From: Verrucomicrobiota bacterium | Lineage (GTDB): Bacteria; Verrucomicrobiota; Lentisphaeria; JABSQK01; JAJFLO01 | Reading direction: 5' to 3' | Length of the DNA: 34,036 bases | NCBI GenBank assembly: GCA_021772615.1 | Contig: JAJFLQ010000020.1 | Location: 1 to 34,036 of the forward strand | Shown here: positions 8,348 to 15,477 of the stretch, piece after piece | Layout of the letters: each line of letters opens with the position of its first letter | Numbering within the stretch: position 1 is the stretch's first letter | Translations under genes and position numbers: made by a program | Notes under the pieces: generated by a model | Seen by the model: the letters and a program-made list of their open reading frames with translations, nothing else | What the model was told of the DNA's origin: nothing | The model's database searches: none

Positions 8348-8477
8348 GTAGCCACGGCTCTGTGAGCCGTGCTGCGCAACGCCAAGAACCGCAACGCAGC
8401 AATGCAACACGAGCACGTCTCACAGAGACGTAGCTACACTGTCACCCACGAAACACGTCTCACAGGGACGTGGCTAC
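8348..8477. repeat. Three REP-like palindromes
   Basis: Copies at 8348-8371 (CACGGCTC-TGT-GAGCCGTG type preceded by GTAGC), 8414-8437 and 8454-8477 (CACGTCTC-ACA/G-GAGACGTG type followed by GCTAC, each with a variant base). The first is in the opposite orientation to the other two. They truncate the intron-encoded gene and lie upstream of the HAF-repeat gene. Confidence 0.85.
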
Positions 8478-8550
8478 AGCCCAACCGCCGTGCCCCCGCA
8501 ACGCCAAGCCACCGCCTCCTGCGACGACCGATGCATCTTGTGCAATCGAT

Positions 8551-8579
8551 TTGACTCGGTGGCTACTTATCCATACATT
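8551..8579 (+). promoter_or_regulatory. Candidate sigma-70-type promoter for the HAF/PEP-CTERM gene
   Basis: TTGACT (8551-8556), a 17-nt spacer and TACATT (8574-8579), with the start codon about 105 nt downstream at 8684. Both hexamers are one or two bases from consensus and the spacing is ideal. Confidence 0.5.
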
Positions 8580-8683
8580 ATAGTCCGGGGTCCGCTTGTG
8601 TGGGGCGAAGTCATGGAATCGCACACGTGCGGACGCACTTCCTTAACACAAGAATCAATGACAACCGGCGGGAGCAGGGATTT

Positions 8684-9880
8684 ATGAAGAACAACATGGT
8701 CGTACATTTTACTGCGGCGCTCGTAGTGGTATTTCTCACCTCGAACGCTTGGGCTGGCGTCGTCTTCACTGGCCTGGGCTTTCACAGCGGCGCAAGCTTT
8801 GAACGAAGCTTGGCTCACGGTGTTTCGGCGGACGGCAGCACCGTGATTGGCTGGTCGACAAATGCGTCCAACAACACTGAAGCGTTTCGCTGGACATCTG
8901 CGGGAGGCATGGTCGGCCTGGGTCACCTGCCCGGAGGGAATTTCTTTAGCTCTGCGCAGGGTGTTTCGGCGGACGGAACGACAGTCGTGGGCTTCGGAAG
9001 AAATTCAGGCGGCGCGCCTACGGAAGCGTTTCGCTGGACCGCCGGTGGCATGGTCGGCCTGGGCGGACTGCCAGGAGGCTCCGGGTCAAGTAGCGCGAGA
9101 AGTGTATCTGCGGATGGAACCGTGGTGGTCGGAGATAGTAGAAATGCTTCAGGCGACACCGAAGCGTTCCGCTGGACCGGCGGCAGCATGGTCGGCCTGG
9201 GTGATCTGCCCGGCGGGTCGTTCATTAGCGGCGCGCGAGCAGTCTCGGCCGACGGCGCAACGGTCGCAGGACAGGGATGGTCGACTAGCGGCGGTGAAGC
9301 GTTCCGCTGGACGGAGGGCGACGGCATGGTCGGTTTGGGAACTCTCGGTGGGGGCGCGAGTGAAGCTGAAGGTATATCCGCCGATGGAACAGTCATTGTA
9401 GGAACCTCTGAGAATGGTGCGTCGGCGGGCTATTCCGAAGCATTTCGCTGGACTGTCGAGGGGGGGATGGTCGGTTTAGGATTCCTCCCGCTCCCTGATC
9501 AAGACGATTACATTAGCTCTACCCGTGCGCTTGACGCTTCGGACGACGGATCGTTAATTGTGGGTTTTCATGAGGATTATGATATTGCCAACCCAGAGTT
9601 GTATCGAGCCTTCGTTTGGGATGCGACAAACGGGATTCAGGATCTCAATGAGCTTGTGATGTTGCCCGACGGCTGGAGCCTCGAACAAGCGACCGGGATC
9701 TCGGATGACGGCACCGTGATCGTGGGACGCGGGATCAATCCGTTGGGTAACACAGAGGCATGGATGATCACCGGCTTCAGCCCCGCCGGCGCGTTCGTTC
9801 CCGAACCGTCTACCTACGCGTTGATCCTAACCGGCTTCGCCGGGCTCGCGCTCTACCGCCGTCGCCGCCAAGCGTTGTAG
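8684..9880 (+). CDS. Exported HAF-repeat protein with PEP-CTERM sorting signal
   Basis: A 398-residue protein. The ATG at 8684 follows a GGGAGCAGGGA purine run and opens a clear signal peptide (MKNNMVVHFTAALVVVFLTS, cleavage likely after AWA). The body is about seven repeats of Gly-Val-Ser-Ala-Asp-Gly-Thr-x-Val-Val-Gly ... Glu-Ala-Phe-Arg-Trp-Thr ... Gly-Met-Val-Gly-Leu-Gly, the HAF-type extracellular repeat that tends to form beta-propellers. The C-terminus holds VPEPSTYALILTGFAGLALY and an Arg cluster: a PEP-CTERM signal processed by exosortase, with the protein retained at the cell surface or matrix. The last Leu codon and the TAG stop lie inside a REP element that begins at 9870, so the extreme tail is repeat-derived. 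Binding function is unknown. Confidence 0.88.
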   Translation: MKNNMVVHFTAALVVVFLTSNAWAGVVFTGLGFHSGASFERSLAHGVSADGSTVIGWSTNASNNTEAFRWTSAGGMVGLGHLPGGNFFSSAQGVSADGTTVVGFGRNSGGAPTEAFRWTAGGMVGLGGLPGGSGSSSARSVSADGTVVVGDSRNASGDTEAFRWTGGSMVGLGDLPGGSFISGARAVSADGATVAGQGWSTSGGEAFRWTEGDGMVGLGTLGGGASEAEGISADGTVIVGTSENGASAGYSEAFRWTVEGGMVGLGFLPLPDQDDYISSTRALDASDDGSLIVGFHEDYDIANPELYRAFVWDATNGIQDLNELVMLPDGWSLEQATGISDDGTVIVGRGINPLGNTEAWMITGFSPAGAFVPEPSTYALILTGFAGLALYRRRRQAL

Positions 9881-10047
9881 CCACGGCTCTGTGAGCCGTG
9901 CCGCGCCACGCAAAGAAACGCAACGCCGCAACGCAATACGAGCACAGCGCAACGTGTAGCCACGGCTCTGTGAGCCGTGCCGCGCAACGCCAAGAAACGC
10001 AACGCGGCAACACAACCACGAAACACGTCTCACAGAGACGTGGCTAC
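9870..10047. repeat. REP-like palindromes between the HAF gene and RAYT
   Basis: Copies at 9877-9900 and 9956-9979 (CACGGCTCTGTGAGCCGTG type preceded by GTAGC) and an opposite-orientation copy at 10024-10047 (CACGTCTCACAGAGACGTG followed by GCTAC). Linkers are rich in AAGAAACGCAACGC. The 31 nt from 9870 to 9900 are identical to 8341-8371. Confidence 0.9.
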
Positions 10048-10057
10048 CACGTACGTC

Positions 10058-10537
10058 ATGAAAAGCAATTATCCGCGACGCCCGATGCGTTTGCAGCAGA
10101 TTTTTGACGATCAGCAACCTTTGTTTTTCATTACCTTCAATTCCTACCGGCGCAAACCGATACTGGCGAATGATGAGCTGCATGCCGCATTCATTGCGTT
10201 CTGCCGTAAAGGCGCCGATAACGGCATGATCGTCGGGGTGTATTGTATCATGCCCGATCATGTGCATTTCTTCGTCTGGATCAACCGGGACGGATGCGGG
10301 CTGAGCAAGTTCATCAAGTCGATGAAACAGAAGTTGGGCGTGATATTACGAGCACAAGCTCTGGAACGGCCTTTTTGGCAGGAAGGTTTCTTCGATCATC
10401 TCTTGCGCGGCAGCGAGAGTTACCGGGAGAAGGGGTTATATGTCTCGACGAATCCGGTCCGCGTCGGTTTATGCGAGTCGTCGGGGGCATGGCCGTATTG
10501 CGGCAAGATCCATGATCTCGTCTGGCGAGAGTCATAA
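10058..10537 (+). CDS. REP-associated tyrosine transposase (RAYT, Y1/HUH family)
   Basis: A 159-residue protein starting MKSNYPRRP at an ATG inside REP sequence; the in-frame extension to 9977 is translated repeat. The HUH motif is CIMPDHVHFFVW (H68 and H70), and the probable catalytic tyrosine is Y128 in YVSTNPVRVGL, the usual Y-x(3)-N-P-V-R-x-G-L context. KQKLGVILRAQ ... FWQEGFFDHLLR matches the DNA-binding middle region of the TnpA_REP family. RAYTs cleave single-stranded REP hairpins and are thought to spread them; this gene is flanked on both sides by such hairpins, the standard arrangement. It looks intact, so it may still act on the palindromes in this window. Confidence 0.92.
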   Translation: MKSNYPRRPMRLQQIFDDQQPLFFITFNSYRRKPILANDELHAAFIAFCRKGADNGMIVGVYCIMPDHVHFFVWINRDGCGLSKFIKSMKQKLGVILRAQALERPFWQEGFFDHLLRGSESYREKGLYVSTNPVRVGLCESSGAWPYCGKIHDLVWRES

Positions 10538-10555
10538 GGCCGACTATCCGCGACA

Positions 10556-10865
10556 GCGTCTCATAGAGACGTGGCTACAACGCAATCGATGTAGCCACGG
10601 CTCTGCGAGCCGTGATGCGCAGCGATAAGAACCGTAACGCAATACGTGGCACGTCTCATAGAGACGTGGCTACACAACGCAATCGATGTAGCCACGGCTC
10701 TGCGAGCCGTATTGCGCAGCGATAAGAACCGTAACGCAATACGTGGCACGTCTCATAGAGACGTGGCTACAACGCAATCGATGTAGCCACGGCTCTGCGA
10801 GCCGTGATGCGCAGCGCCAAGAAACGAAACGTAATACGTGGCACGTCTCATAGAGACGTGGCTAC
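10556..10865. repeat. Tandem REP array: alternating hairpins with a 95-97 nt period
   Basis: CACGTCTCATAGAGACGTG-type hairpins end at 10578 and occupy 10650-10673, 10747-10770 and 10842-10865. GTAGC-preceded CACGGCTCTGCGAGCCGTG-type hairpins start at 10591, 10688 and 10783. Linkers AACGCAATCGAT and GCGCAGCGATAAGAACCGTAACGCAATACGTGG (given here by their start and end, about 10614-10649) repeat with few changes. The copy at 10688 has lost the final G of its stem. Confidence 0.92.
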
Positions 10866-10872
10866 ACCACGC

Positions 10873-10974
10873 AACGAAATGGATCTCGCACAGAGACGCA
10901 GAGCTAAGGAAAAGGGCATCATTCCCCAGCAAACAATAACCAGAGTTCGGACCGTTCATTTTATCAACACGCCG
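10873..10974. repeat. Dispersed ~100-nt repeat, copy 2
   Basis: Same orientation and block order as 7057-7171, beginning AACGAAATGGATCTCGC and ending AACACGCCG, again right after a REP-like palindrome. The two copies bracket the intron, HAF and RAYT region. Confidence 0.75.
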
Positions 10975-10990
10975 GGGCCACCGGCCCCGG
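10972..10990 (-). terminator. Strong GC hairpin after the DNA glycosylase gene
   Basis: CCGGGGCC-ACC-GGCCCCGG is a perfect 8-bp stem with a 3-nt loop, three bases past the glycosylase stop (10994-10996). No T-run follows on the minus strand, so it may be a weak terminator or an mRNA 3'-end stabiliser rather than a classic intrinsic terminator. Confidence 0.5.
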
Positions 10991-10993
10991 ATA

Positions 10994-11503
10994 TCATACT
11001 TTACTGCTGATGATTCGCCACGCTTCGAGTTTGCGATTCAATGGAATCGACGCGTTCGCCGGACTGGTGGATGGAAGCCTTCGTATCGGGATCGCTGCCG
11101 ACTCCGCCGGCAAAAGCGGCACAACGTGTTTTACGTAGACATGCGCCGCTTTTGTGCCATTGAAACAGATCTGTTGAATATTCGGGTGTTCGGCAAAGAA
11201 ACCTGCAAAGTCGTTTGGCACGATGGATGACGTGATAATGTCCGAGTCCAGGCTGCTTGAACGCAAACACGCCTTCAGCACATCCCAGACGGCAACGCCG
11301 CAGTCGGCAAGTGCGTTGCACCGATCCGCGTAGGGAAGTCCGCGGGAGATAGCGAAAATTTCCTCGATAAAAGGCCAGAAATTGTTCCGGGGATGCGCGT
11401 AGTATTGATTCCTGGCCAACGAAATTTTTCCCGGCATGGATCCGAGTATGAGCAAGTTGCTCGTTTTATGCGATATCGCGGGTAAACTTTGAATGTAGCT
11501 CAT
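10994..11503 (-). CDS. Uracil-DNA glycosylase superfamily protein, DNA-deoxyinosine (hypoxanthine) glycosylase type
   Basis: A 169-residue cytoplasmic repair enzyme that should remove deaminated bases such as hypoxanthine from DNA. Motif 1 is LILGSMPGKISL (19-29), followed by QYYAHPRNNFW (33-43), the hallmark of the hypoxanthine-DNA glycosylase subgroup, where Tyr-Tyr-Ala-His-Pro-Arg-Asn-x-Phe-Trp lines the base pocket. The central strand is ICFNGTKA (112-119) and motif 2 is LPSTSPAN (143-150), with the loop that enters the DNA minor groove. Length fits the family. Its ATG overlaps the TGA of the upstream small ORF as ATGA. A general UDG-like activity is the alternative. Confidence 0.85.
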   Translation of the reverse strand: MSYIQSLPAISHKTSNLLILGSMPGKISLARNQYYAHPRNNFWPFIEEIFAISRGLPYADRCNALADCGVAVWDVLKACLRSSSLDSDIITSSIVPNDFAGFFAEHPNIQQICFNGTKAAHVYVKHVVPLLPAESAAIPIRRLPSTSPANASIPLNRKLEAWRIISSKV

Positions 11504-11745
11504 AGCGACGGTATTCCATCGAAATTTCTGCCCTTCCGGAAATCTACTTGCTGAGATCTGCTCACTGAAATCGAAGGGGTATTACCTGATTTGACGGTCA
11601 CATTCCAGCTCCGAATGTATGGAGTCTTGCTATTTTCTGAGATTTGAAGTGATTCAATAACGCGTTGATAGTCGTACGTAACACGGTTATCTTGCTGCGT
11701 TATAGTCGTATCGCCTTCCGTTTCGGAGTGAGTGGACGAGACCAT
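11500..11745 (-). CDS. Small hypothetical protein coupled to the DNA glycosylase
   Basis: An 81-residue, polar, Ser/Thr-rich protein (MVSSTHSETEGDTTITQQ) with no membrane segment or recognised domain. Its TGA stop overlaps the glycosylase ATG as ATGA, the best evidence that it is translated. The start at 11745 has a GGAAGGA tract unusually close to the ATG. It may be a leader ORF that only couples translation, or the remains of a longer gene. No function can be assigned. Confidence 0.42.
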   Translation of the reverse strand: MVSSTHSETEGDTTITQQDNRVTYDYQRVIESLQISENSKTPYIRSWNVTVKSGNTPSISVSRSQQVDFRKGRNFDGIPSL

Positions 11746-11873
11746 TCCTTCCGGCAGAACGAGATTTTATTGCACATTGTATGCACATCTACGATAGCAC
11801 TGGCTGACGATTTAGATTACGGCACCATTCGCTGCTGTTTGTTCGTGAGCTGCAATTGGAAAGGGAAATTATT

Positions 11874-12389
11874 GTGAATTGTCCGAGATGTAGTAATGAC
11901 TTGAGAACGATCGATTATGAAGGCGCAAAGATAGAAACGTGCACGCGCTGTGCGGGTGAATGGCTCGACGCGGGGGAACTCAAACACCTGGTACAGACTG
12001 TTGAAGAATCTTTTTCGAAGGATATAGCCGATTCTCTCGACGCCGTGAACGAAAACATATTTTCGATCGATGAATCCGTCAACAATCTTCTATCATGCCC
12101 CAAGTGTTCGAACGTTGAACTCAATCGCTTCAATTACGCAAGTTCCTCGGGCATTGCTCTCGACAAGTGTCCAGAGTGCGATGGGATCTGGCTCGACAAA
12201 GACGAACTTGAGAATGTTCAAGTGCTTGTTGAAGAATGGAAGAGTAAACTGGAAGAAGATGTGAAAACGTTTGGCCCCGTTGTCGCTAAAATACGAAAAG
12301 AGGCGGAAGAGCGAGAACGAAACGCATTCCAACTATCACGTTTCGGGTTTGTAAACGCCGTTCTTCGCAGAATAGCGAAACACATCTAG
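11874..12389 (+). CDS. Double zinc-ribbon protein (zf-TFIIB family)
   Basis: This 171-residue protein has two matching halves, each a zinc ribbon of the TFIIB-like type. The first is NCPRCSNDL ... ETCTRCAGEWLDAGEL, the second LSCPKCSN ... DKCPECDGIWLDKDEL. Each uses two Cys-x-x-Cys pairs followed by Gly-x-Trp-Leu-Asp. A charged, probably helical tail follows (about 115-155, rich in Glu/Lys/Arg). The GTG at 11874 is preferred because AAAGGGAA lies just upstream; a TTG at 11856 is the alternative. Members are cytoplasmic and mostly uncharacterised. It is divergent from the 81-residue ORF, so promoters for both should lie in 11746-11873. Confidence 0.82.
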   Translation: MNCPRCSNDLRTIDYEGAKIETCTRCAGEWLDAGELKHLVQTVEESFSKDIADSLDAVNENIFSIDESVNNLLSCPKCSNVELNRFNYASSSGIALDKCPECDGIWLDKDELENVQVLVEEWKSKLEEDVKTFGPVVAKIRKEAEERERNAFQLSRFGFVNAVLRRIAKHI

Positions 12390-12440
12390 CACTCGGTTAG
12401 ACTCTGATGCATGCTCGAATTGTGATCGCAGGTGAGGCAG

Positions 12441-12653
12441 CACAGGCAAGATGCCTGTGCTCGACGCCGGCTCCGATCTATCAGGCCGAATCGGAACGCG
12501 CGGACCACAACGCGCAAGCTACAGCCAGGATGGCTGTGCTACCTCAGTAGCATAGGCATCTTGCCTGTGCTCGACGCCGGCTCCAATCTATCAGGCCACA
12601 TCGGAACGCGCGGATGAGCCGCTCAAGCTACAGACGGGATGGCTAAGTTACTT
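12441..12653. repeat. Two-copy tandem repeat (110-nt period) with palindromes
   Basis: Two ~92-nt units (about 12452-12543 and 12562-12653) share TGCCTGTGCTCGACGCCGG, ATCTATCAGGCC, ATCGGAACGCGCGGA and CAAGCTACAG. Perfect hairpins are CACAGGCA-AGA-TGCCTGTG (12441-12459) and ACAGCCA-GGA-TGGCTGT (12521-12537). The region separates two convergent genes and could act as a bidirectional terminator. The sequence is unlike the RAYT-linked palindromes, so it is a second repeat family. Confidence 0.8.
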
Positions 12654-12719
12654 GCCAATCGCGCGCTTATGGCGCAGCGGCCACATTTTGAACATGCACT
12701 CGTCAGATTTTGACCGAAT

Positions 12720-13469
12720 TTACGGTGATGTTTTGAGCTGACGAAGGAATCGCCGGATCGACAGGTAGCGGTCGCGAACCGCGGACGTGAACATCGCTGA
12801 TGTATAACGACCGGAGAAGTAGTACATCTCGATACGCTCCAACGCATAAACATCGCTTGCTGGTGTTGCATAGTCCAATGTCACGCCACAGGCGCCGGAG
12901 AAGTACCGGCTTACCACGAGGCGGGCCCGCGAATCGAAGTGCCCGAACGGATACGCAAAAAAGTCTGCGGTGCGACCTGTTCGCGCTTCGATCGCCTCGC
13001 GGCTTCCCAGGGCTTCATCCGTAATCCGTTGCGTCGAAGCGCCGCGCAGGTCCGGATGGGTCCTGGTGTGAGCGTGAAACGCGAAAACCGAATCGCCCAT
13101 TTCACCGACTTGATCCCATGTCAGCATCGGGAGATCCGGTATGCGGGCAACAGGCATGGGCCAATTGTTCATCCGCCCGCAATGATCGGTCACCAGAAAT
13201 ACGGCAGCTGAGAAACCAAGATCCCGCAGCGTCGGGTACGCGATCGTATAGGTCGATTCGTAGCCGTCGTCGAAGGTGATAACAATTGCGCGTTCCGGCA
13301 GCGCCGCACGGTCCCGAATCCAGTGGACGGCATCCGGCAAGGAAACTGTATGAAAACCATGGGCTTTAAGAGCCGTCATCAAGCGCCCAAATCGATCCGG
13401 CGCTACGGATATTGGTGAGCCGGAATCGTCGAGCGAGTGAAACGTAAGTATGGGCAGAGAGTTGATCAT
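12720..13469 (-). CDS. Polysaccharide deacetylase (NodB/CE4 family)
   Basis: A 249-residue protein without a clear signal peptide. CE4 motif 1 is ITFDDGYES (64-72, with metal-binding D67 and D68), motif 2 is HAHTRTHPDLR (H134 and H138) and motif 3 is FFAYPFGHFD. TFHSLDDSGSP near the start is typical of the family. These metal-dependent enzymes remove N- or O-acetyl groups from sugars. The ATG at 13469 overlaps the upstream glycosyltransferase stop as ATGA, and this is the last gene of the minus-strand operon. It may trim the glycan or glycoside made by that glycosyltransferase; the substrate is unknown. Confidence 0.9.
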   Translation of the reverse strand: MINSLPILTFHSLDDSGSPISVAPDRFGRLMTALKAHGFHTVSLPDAVHWIRDRAALPERAIVITFDDGYESTYTIAYPTLRDLGFSAAVFLVTDHCGRMNNWPMPVARIPDLPMLTWDQVGEMGDSVFAFHAHTRTHPDLRGASTQRITDEALGSREAIEARTGRTADFFAYPFGHFDSRARLVVSRYFSGACGVTLDYATPASDVYALERIEMYYFSGRYTSAMFTSAVRDRYLSIRRFLRQLKTSP

Positions 13470-14683
13470 ACGTGGTGAGTGGTTTTTGCCTGGTCGATCA
13501 GGTTGAAGTATTGCGTCATATGCGGCTCCGGCGACCAGCGCTCGCAGTAGCATTGATATCCGTTTCGACCGAGCTGGTCCCGTTTCGCGGGATCGCTGTG
13601 AAGCAGAACCAGGCATGCCGCCAGTTCTGCGGGTGAATGATAGGTGAGCCCGCCGCGACTTTCCGCCACTATCTCGGGCAGCGAGCCCAGATTATTCACG
13701 ATAACCGGCGTGCGACGCGCGAACGATTCCACCAGGATCATGGGAAAGACTTCATAGCAAACCGACGGTACAATCGTCGCGATCGCCGCCGCGTAATATG
13801 CGGCCAGCCGATCAAAAGGAATGCGACCGAGAAAAACGATATTCGCGGCGCCGGCGGCGTGCTTGCGCAATTCGGATTCGTACGATCCGCTGCCGGCAAC
13901 CAACAGGGTATATTGGGCGTGGTCCCTGAAAACCGGTATCACATCCTGAAGGCCCTTGATTTTTTCGAGCCGACCTGCGAACAGAAAGTATGGGCCGTGC
14001 CGCGTGAGCTGCTGGTCTAATCCAGACTGAGAAGCCGGCTGATTCTCCGAGAGGAAATACGGCAGATGAACCATCGGCAAATCCAGGCCGAATTCGCTGT
14101 GTTTCGACATTGTGAATCGCCCGGGCGAGATAAACATATCCACAGCTGCCAAATGACGCTTCAATAAAGCCGTGTACCGCCACCACTGGACCGGCCGCCG
14201 CCCTACTAATTGGCAGGAAATACAATTTCGGCGCGAGCAGACACGGCTGTTGTACTTCCACAGAATGTGCATCGGGCAAATCAGCCAATGCTCGTGCATG
14301 GTATAGAATTTGACGGCTTCGCCAATGCGTAAAGCAGTCACACCGATCAACGACATGTTGTGGTAATGGATCACATCAATGTCGTGTTCCTGCAGGAGCT
14401 TCCTGATATAGGCGCCCTTGAATGCCGCGCGACCGGTCTGCTGCGTCAGCAAAGGCGACAGCGAACCGACTCCGCTTTGAAATGGATGCACCGTGACATT
14501 TGCGTGGTTCCGGCACGGTTCGGGCGCCGCGTTGCCGGCAAGCAGGCGATACGCATCCATACAGTGAAAGACATGCACGTAATGTCCGTCCTGCGCAAGT
14601 TGATTGCACAAGCGGTGCAGGAACACAGCGTCGCCGCCGAAGCTGTACGGCGGATAGAACGTCGAGATCATAAGAAACGTCAT
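13466..14683 (-). CDS. Glycosyltransferase family 4 (GT-B fold)
   Basis: A 405-residue retaining glycosyltransferase. The N-terminal acceptor domain starts MTFLMISTFYPPYSFGGDAV, the Gly-Gly loop of the family. The donor domain has YFLFAGRLEKIKGLQDVI and the E-x(7)-E motif in YEVFPMILVESFA, followed by PVIVNNLGSLPEIV. A four-Cys cluster (about 145-170: CPMHILWK, CSRRNC, CQL) may bind a metal or disulphide, as seen in a subset of GT4 proteins. It overlaps the permease stop and the deacetylase start by 4 nt each, so it is co-translated with ABC transporter genes, an unusual pairing. Donor and acceptor are unknown. Confidence 0.9.
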   Translation of the reverse strand: MTFLMISTFYPPYSFGGDAVFLHRLCNQLAQDGHYVHVFHCMDAYRLLAGNAAPEPCRNHANVTVHPFQSGVGSLSPLLTQQTGRAAFKGAYIRKLLQEHDIDVIHYHNMSLIGVTALRIGEAVKFYTMHEHWLICPMHILWKYNSRVCSRRNCISCQLVGRRPVQWWRYTALLKRHLAAVDMFISPGRFTMSKHSEFGLDLPMVHLPYFLSENQPASQSGLDQQLTRHGPYFLFAGRLEKIKGLQDVIPVFRDHAQYTLLVAGSGSYESELRKHAAGAANIVFLGRIPFDRLAAYYAAAIATIVPSVCYEVFPMILVESFARRTPVIVNNLGSLPEIVAESRGGLTYHSPAELAACLVLLHSDPAKRDQLGRNGYQCYCERWSPEPHMTQYFNLIDQAKTTHHV

Positions 14684-15477
14684 CGCGTCTCATTGTCTCC
14701 GCGGTCGATCTGCCAGTGGCAGAATCGTAATGACAGAAAGTAGAGCACGGCGTTGAAGCCGATGCCCAGAATCGCGATGATACCCAGGCAGACATAGAGA
14801 TTTTCGGTACGCAACGTCTCCCACGAGAACCAGATCATCTTGCCCAGTCCCGTCTCCACGCCCACCATTTCAACGGCAATGGTCATGAGGAACGCCACGT
14901 TGCCGCCGATGCGCAGCCCTGCGAGAACAAAAGGCAGACTGCCCGGAACGATCACCCGTCGCAGGACCTGGACCGGTCCGGCGTTGTAATTGGCGGCGAC
15001 TTCGAAGTAGCGGGGGTTGATCTGCCGTACACCAAGTACGGTATTGATAAGGATCGGGAAAAACGCAGCAATCGCCACGACCAGTACGCGCGATGTCTCG
15101 CCGATGCCGAAGATCACCATCACCACAGGGAATACGGCGATTTTGGGTATGGGATGAATTGCGGCAACAAACGGGTCGACGATATTACGAATTCTACACG
15201 ACCACCCCATGAGCACGCCAAGCGCGACACCGGCGGCCGCGCCGATGACACCACCCAACCCGACGCGGTACAACGTGGCTTTGAGATGCGGTGTGAGTTC
15301 GCCGGCGGAGATCAGCCGCAACGACGTGCGAACGATCGTCGACGGCGCCGGAAAAAAAAGCGCAGAGACCTTGCCGGCGCGAACCAGCCACTCCCACAGG
15401 GCTACCATCGCCACCGTGAGCAGAATGGAAAACACATACTCAGGAATCCAAAAGGAGCGCTGGCCGTTTTTGCTCAT
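14680..15477 (-). CDS. ABC transporter permease, NitT/TauT (SsuC/TauC) family
   Basis: A 265-residue inner-membrane protein with six or so hydrophobic segments (YVFSILLTVAMVALWEWL at the N-terminus). The EAA-loop region is YNAGPVQVLRRVIVPGSLPF, where the ATPase docks, and ALGVLMGWS ... DPFVAAIHPIPKIAVFPV is characteristic of permeases that import sulfonates, nitrate, taurine or thiamine precursors. It lies between the ATPase and the glycosyltransferase with 4-nt overlaps on both sides. The substrate cannot be read from the permease alone. Confidence 0.92.
   Translation of the reverse strand: MSKNGQRSFWIPEYVFSILLTVAMVALWEWLVRAGKVSALFFPAPSTIVRTSLRLISAGELTPHLKATLYRVGLGGVIGAAAGVALGVLMGWSCRIRNIVDPFVAAIHPIPKIAVFPVVMVIFGIGETSRVLVVAIAAFFPILINTVLGVRQINPRYFEVAANYNAGPVQVLRRVIVPGSLPFVLAGLRIGGNVAFLMTIAVEMVGVETGLGKMIWFSWETLRTENLYVCLGIIAILGIGFNAVLYFLSLRFCHWQIDRGDNETR

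Noticed and set aside
9977..10057. N-terminal extension of the RAYT frame
   Set aside because: This is translated REP linker sequence; the protein family starts at or after the ATG at 10058.
10556..10865. Regular hairpin array considered as a CRISPR
   Set aside because: Repeats are palindromes alternating in two types, the spacing sequences are themselves repeated rather than unique, and no cas gene is present.
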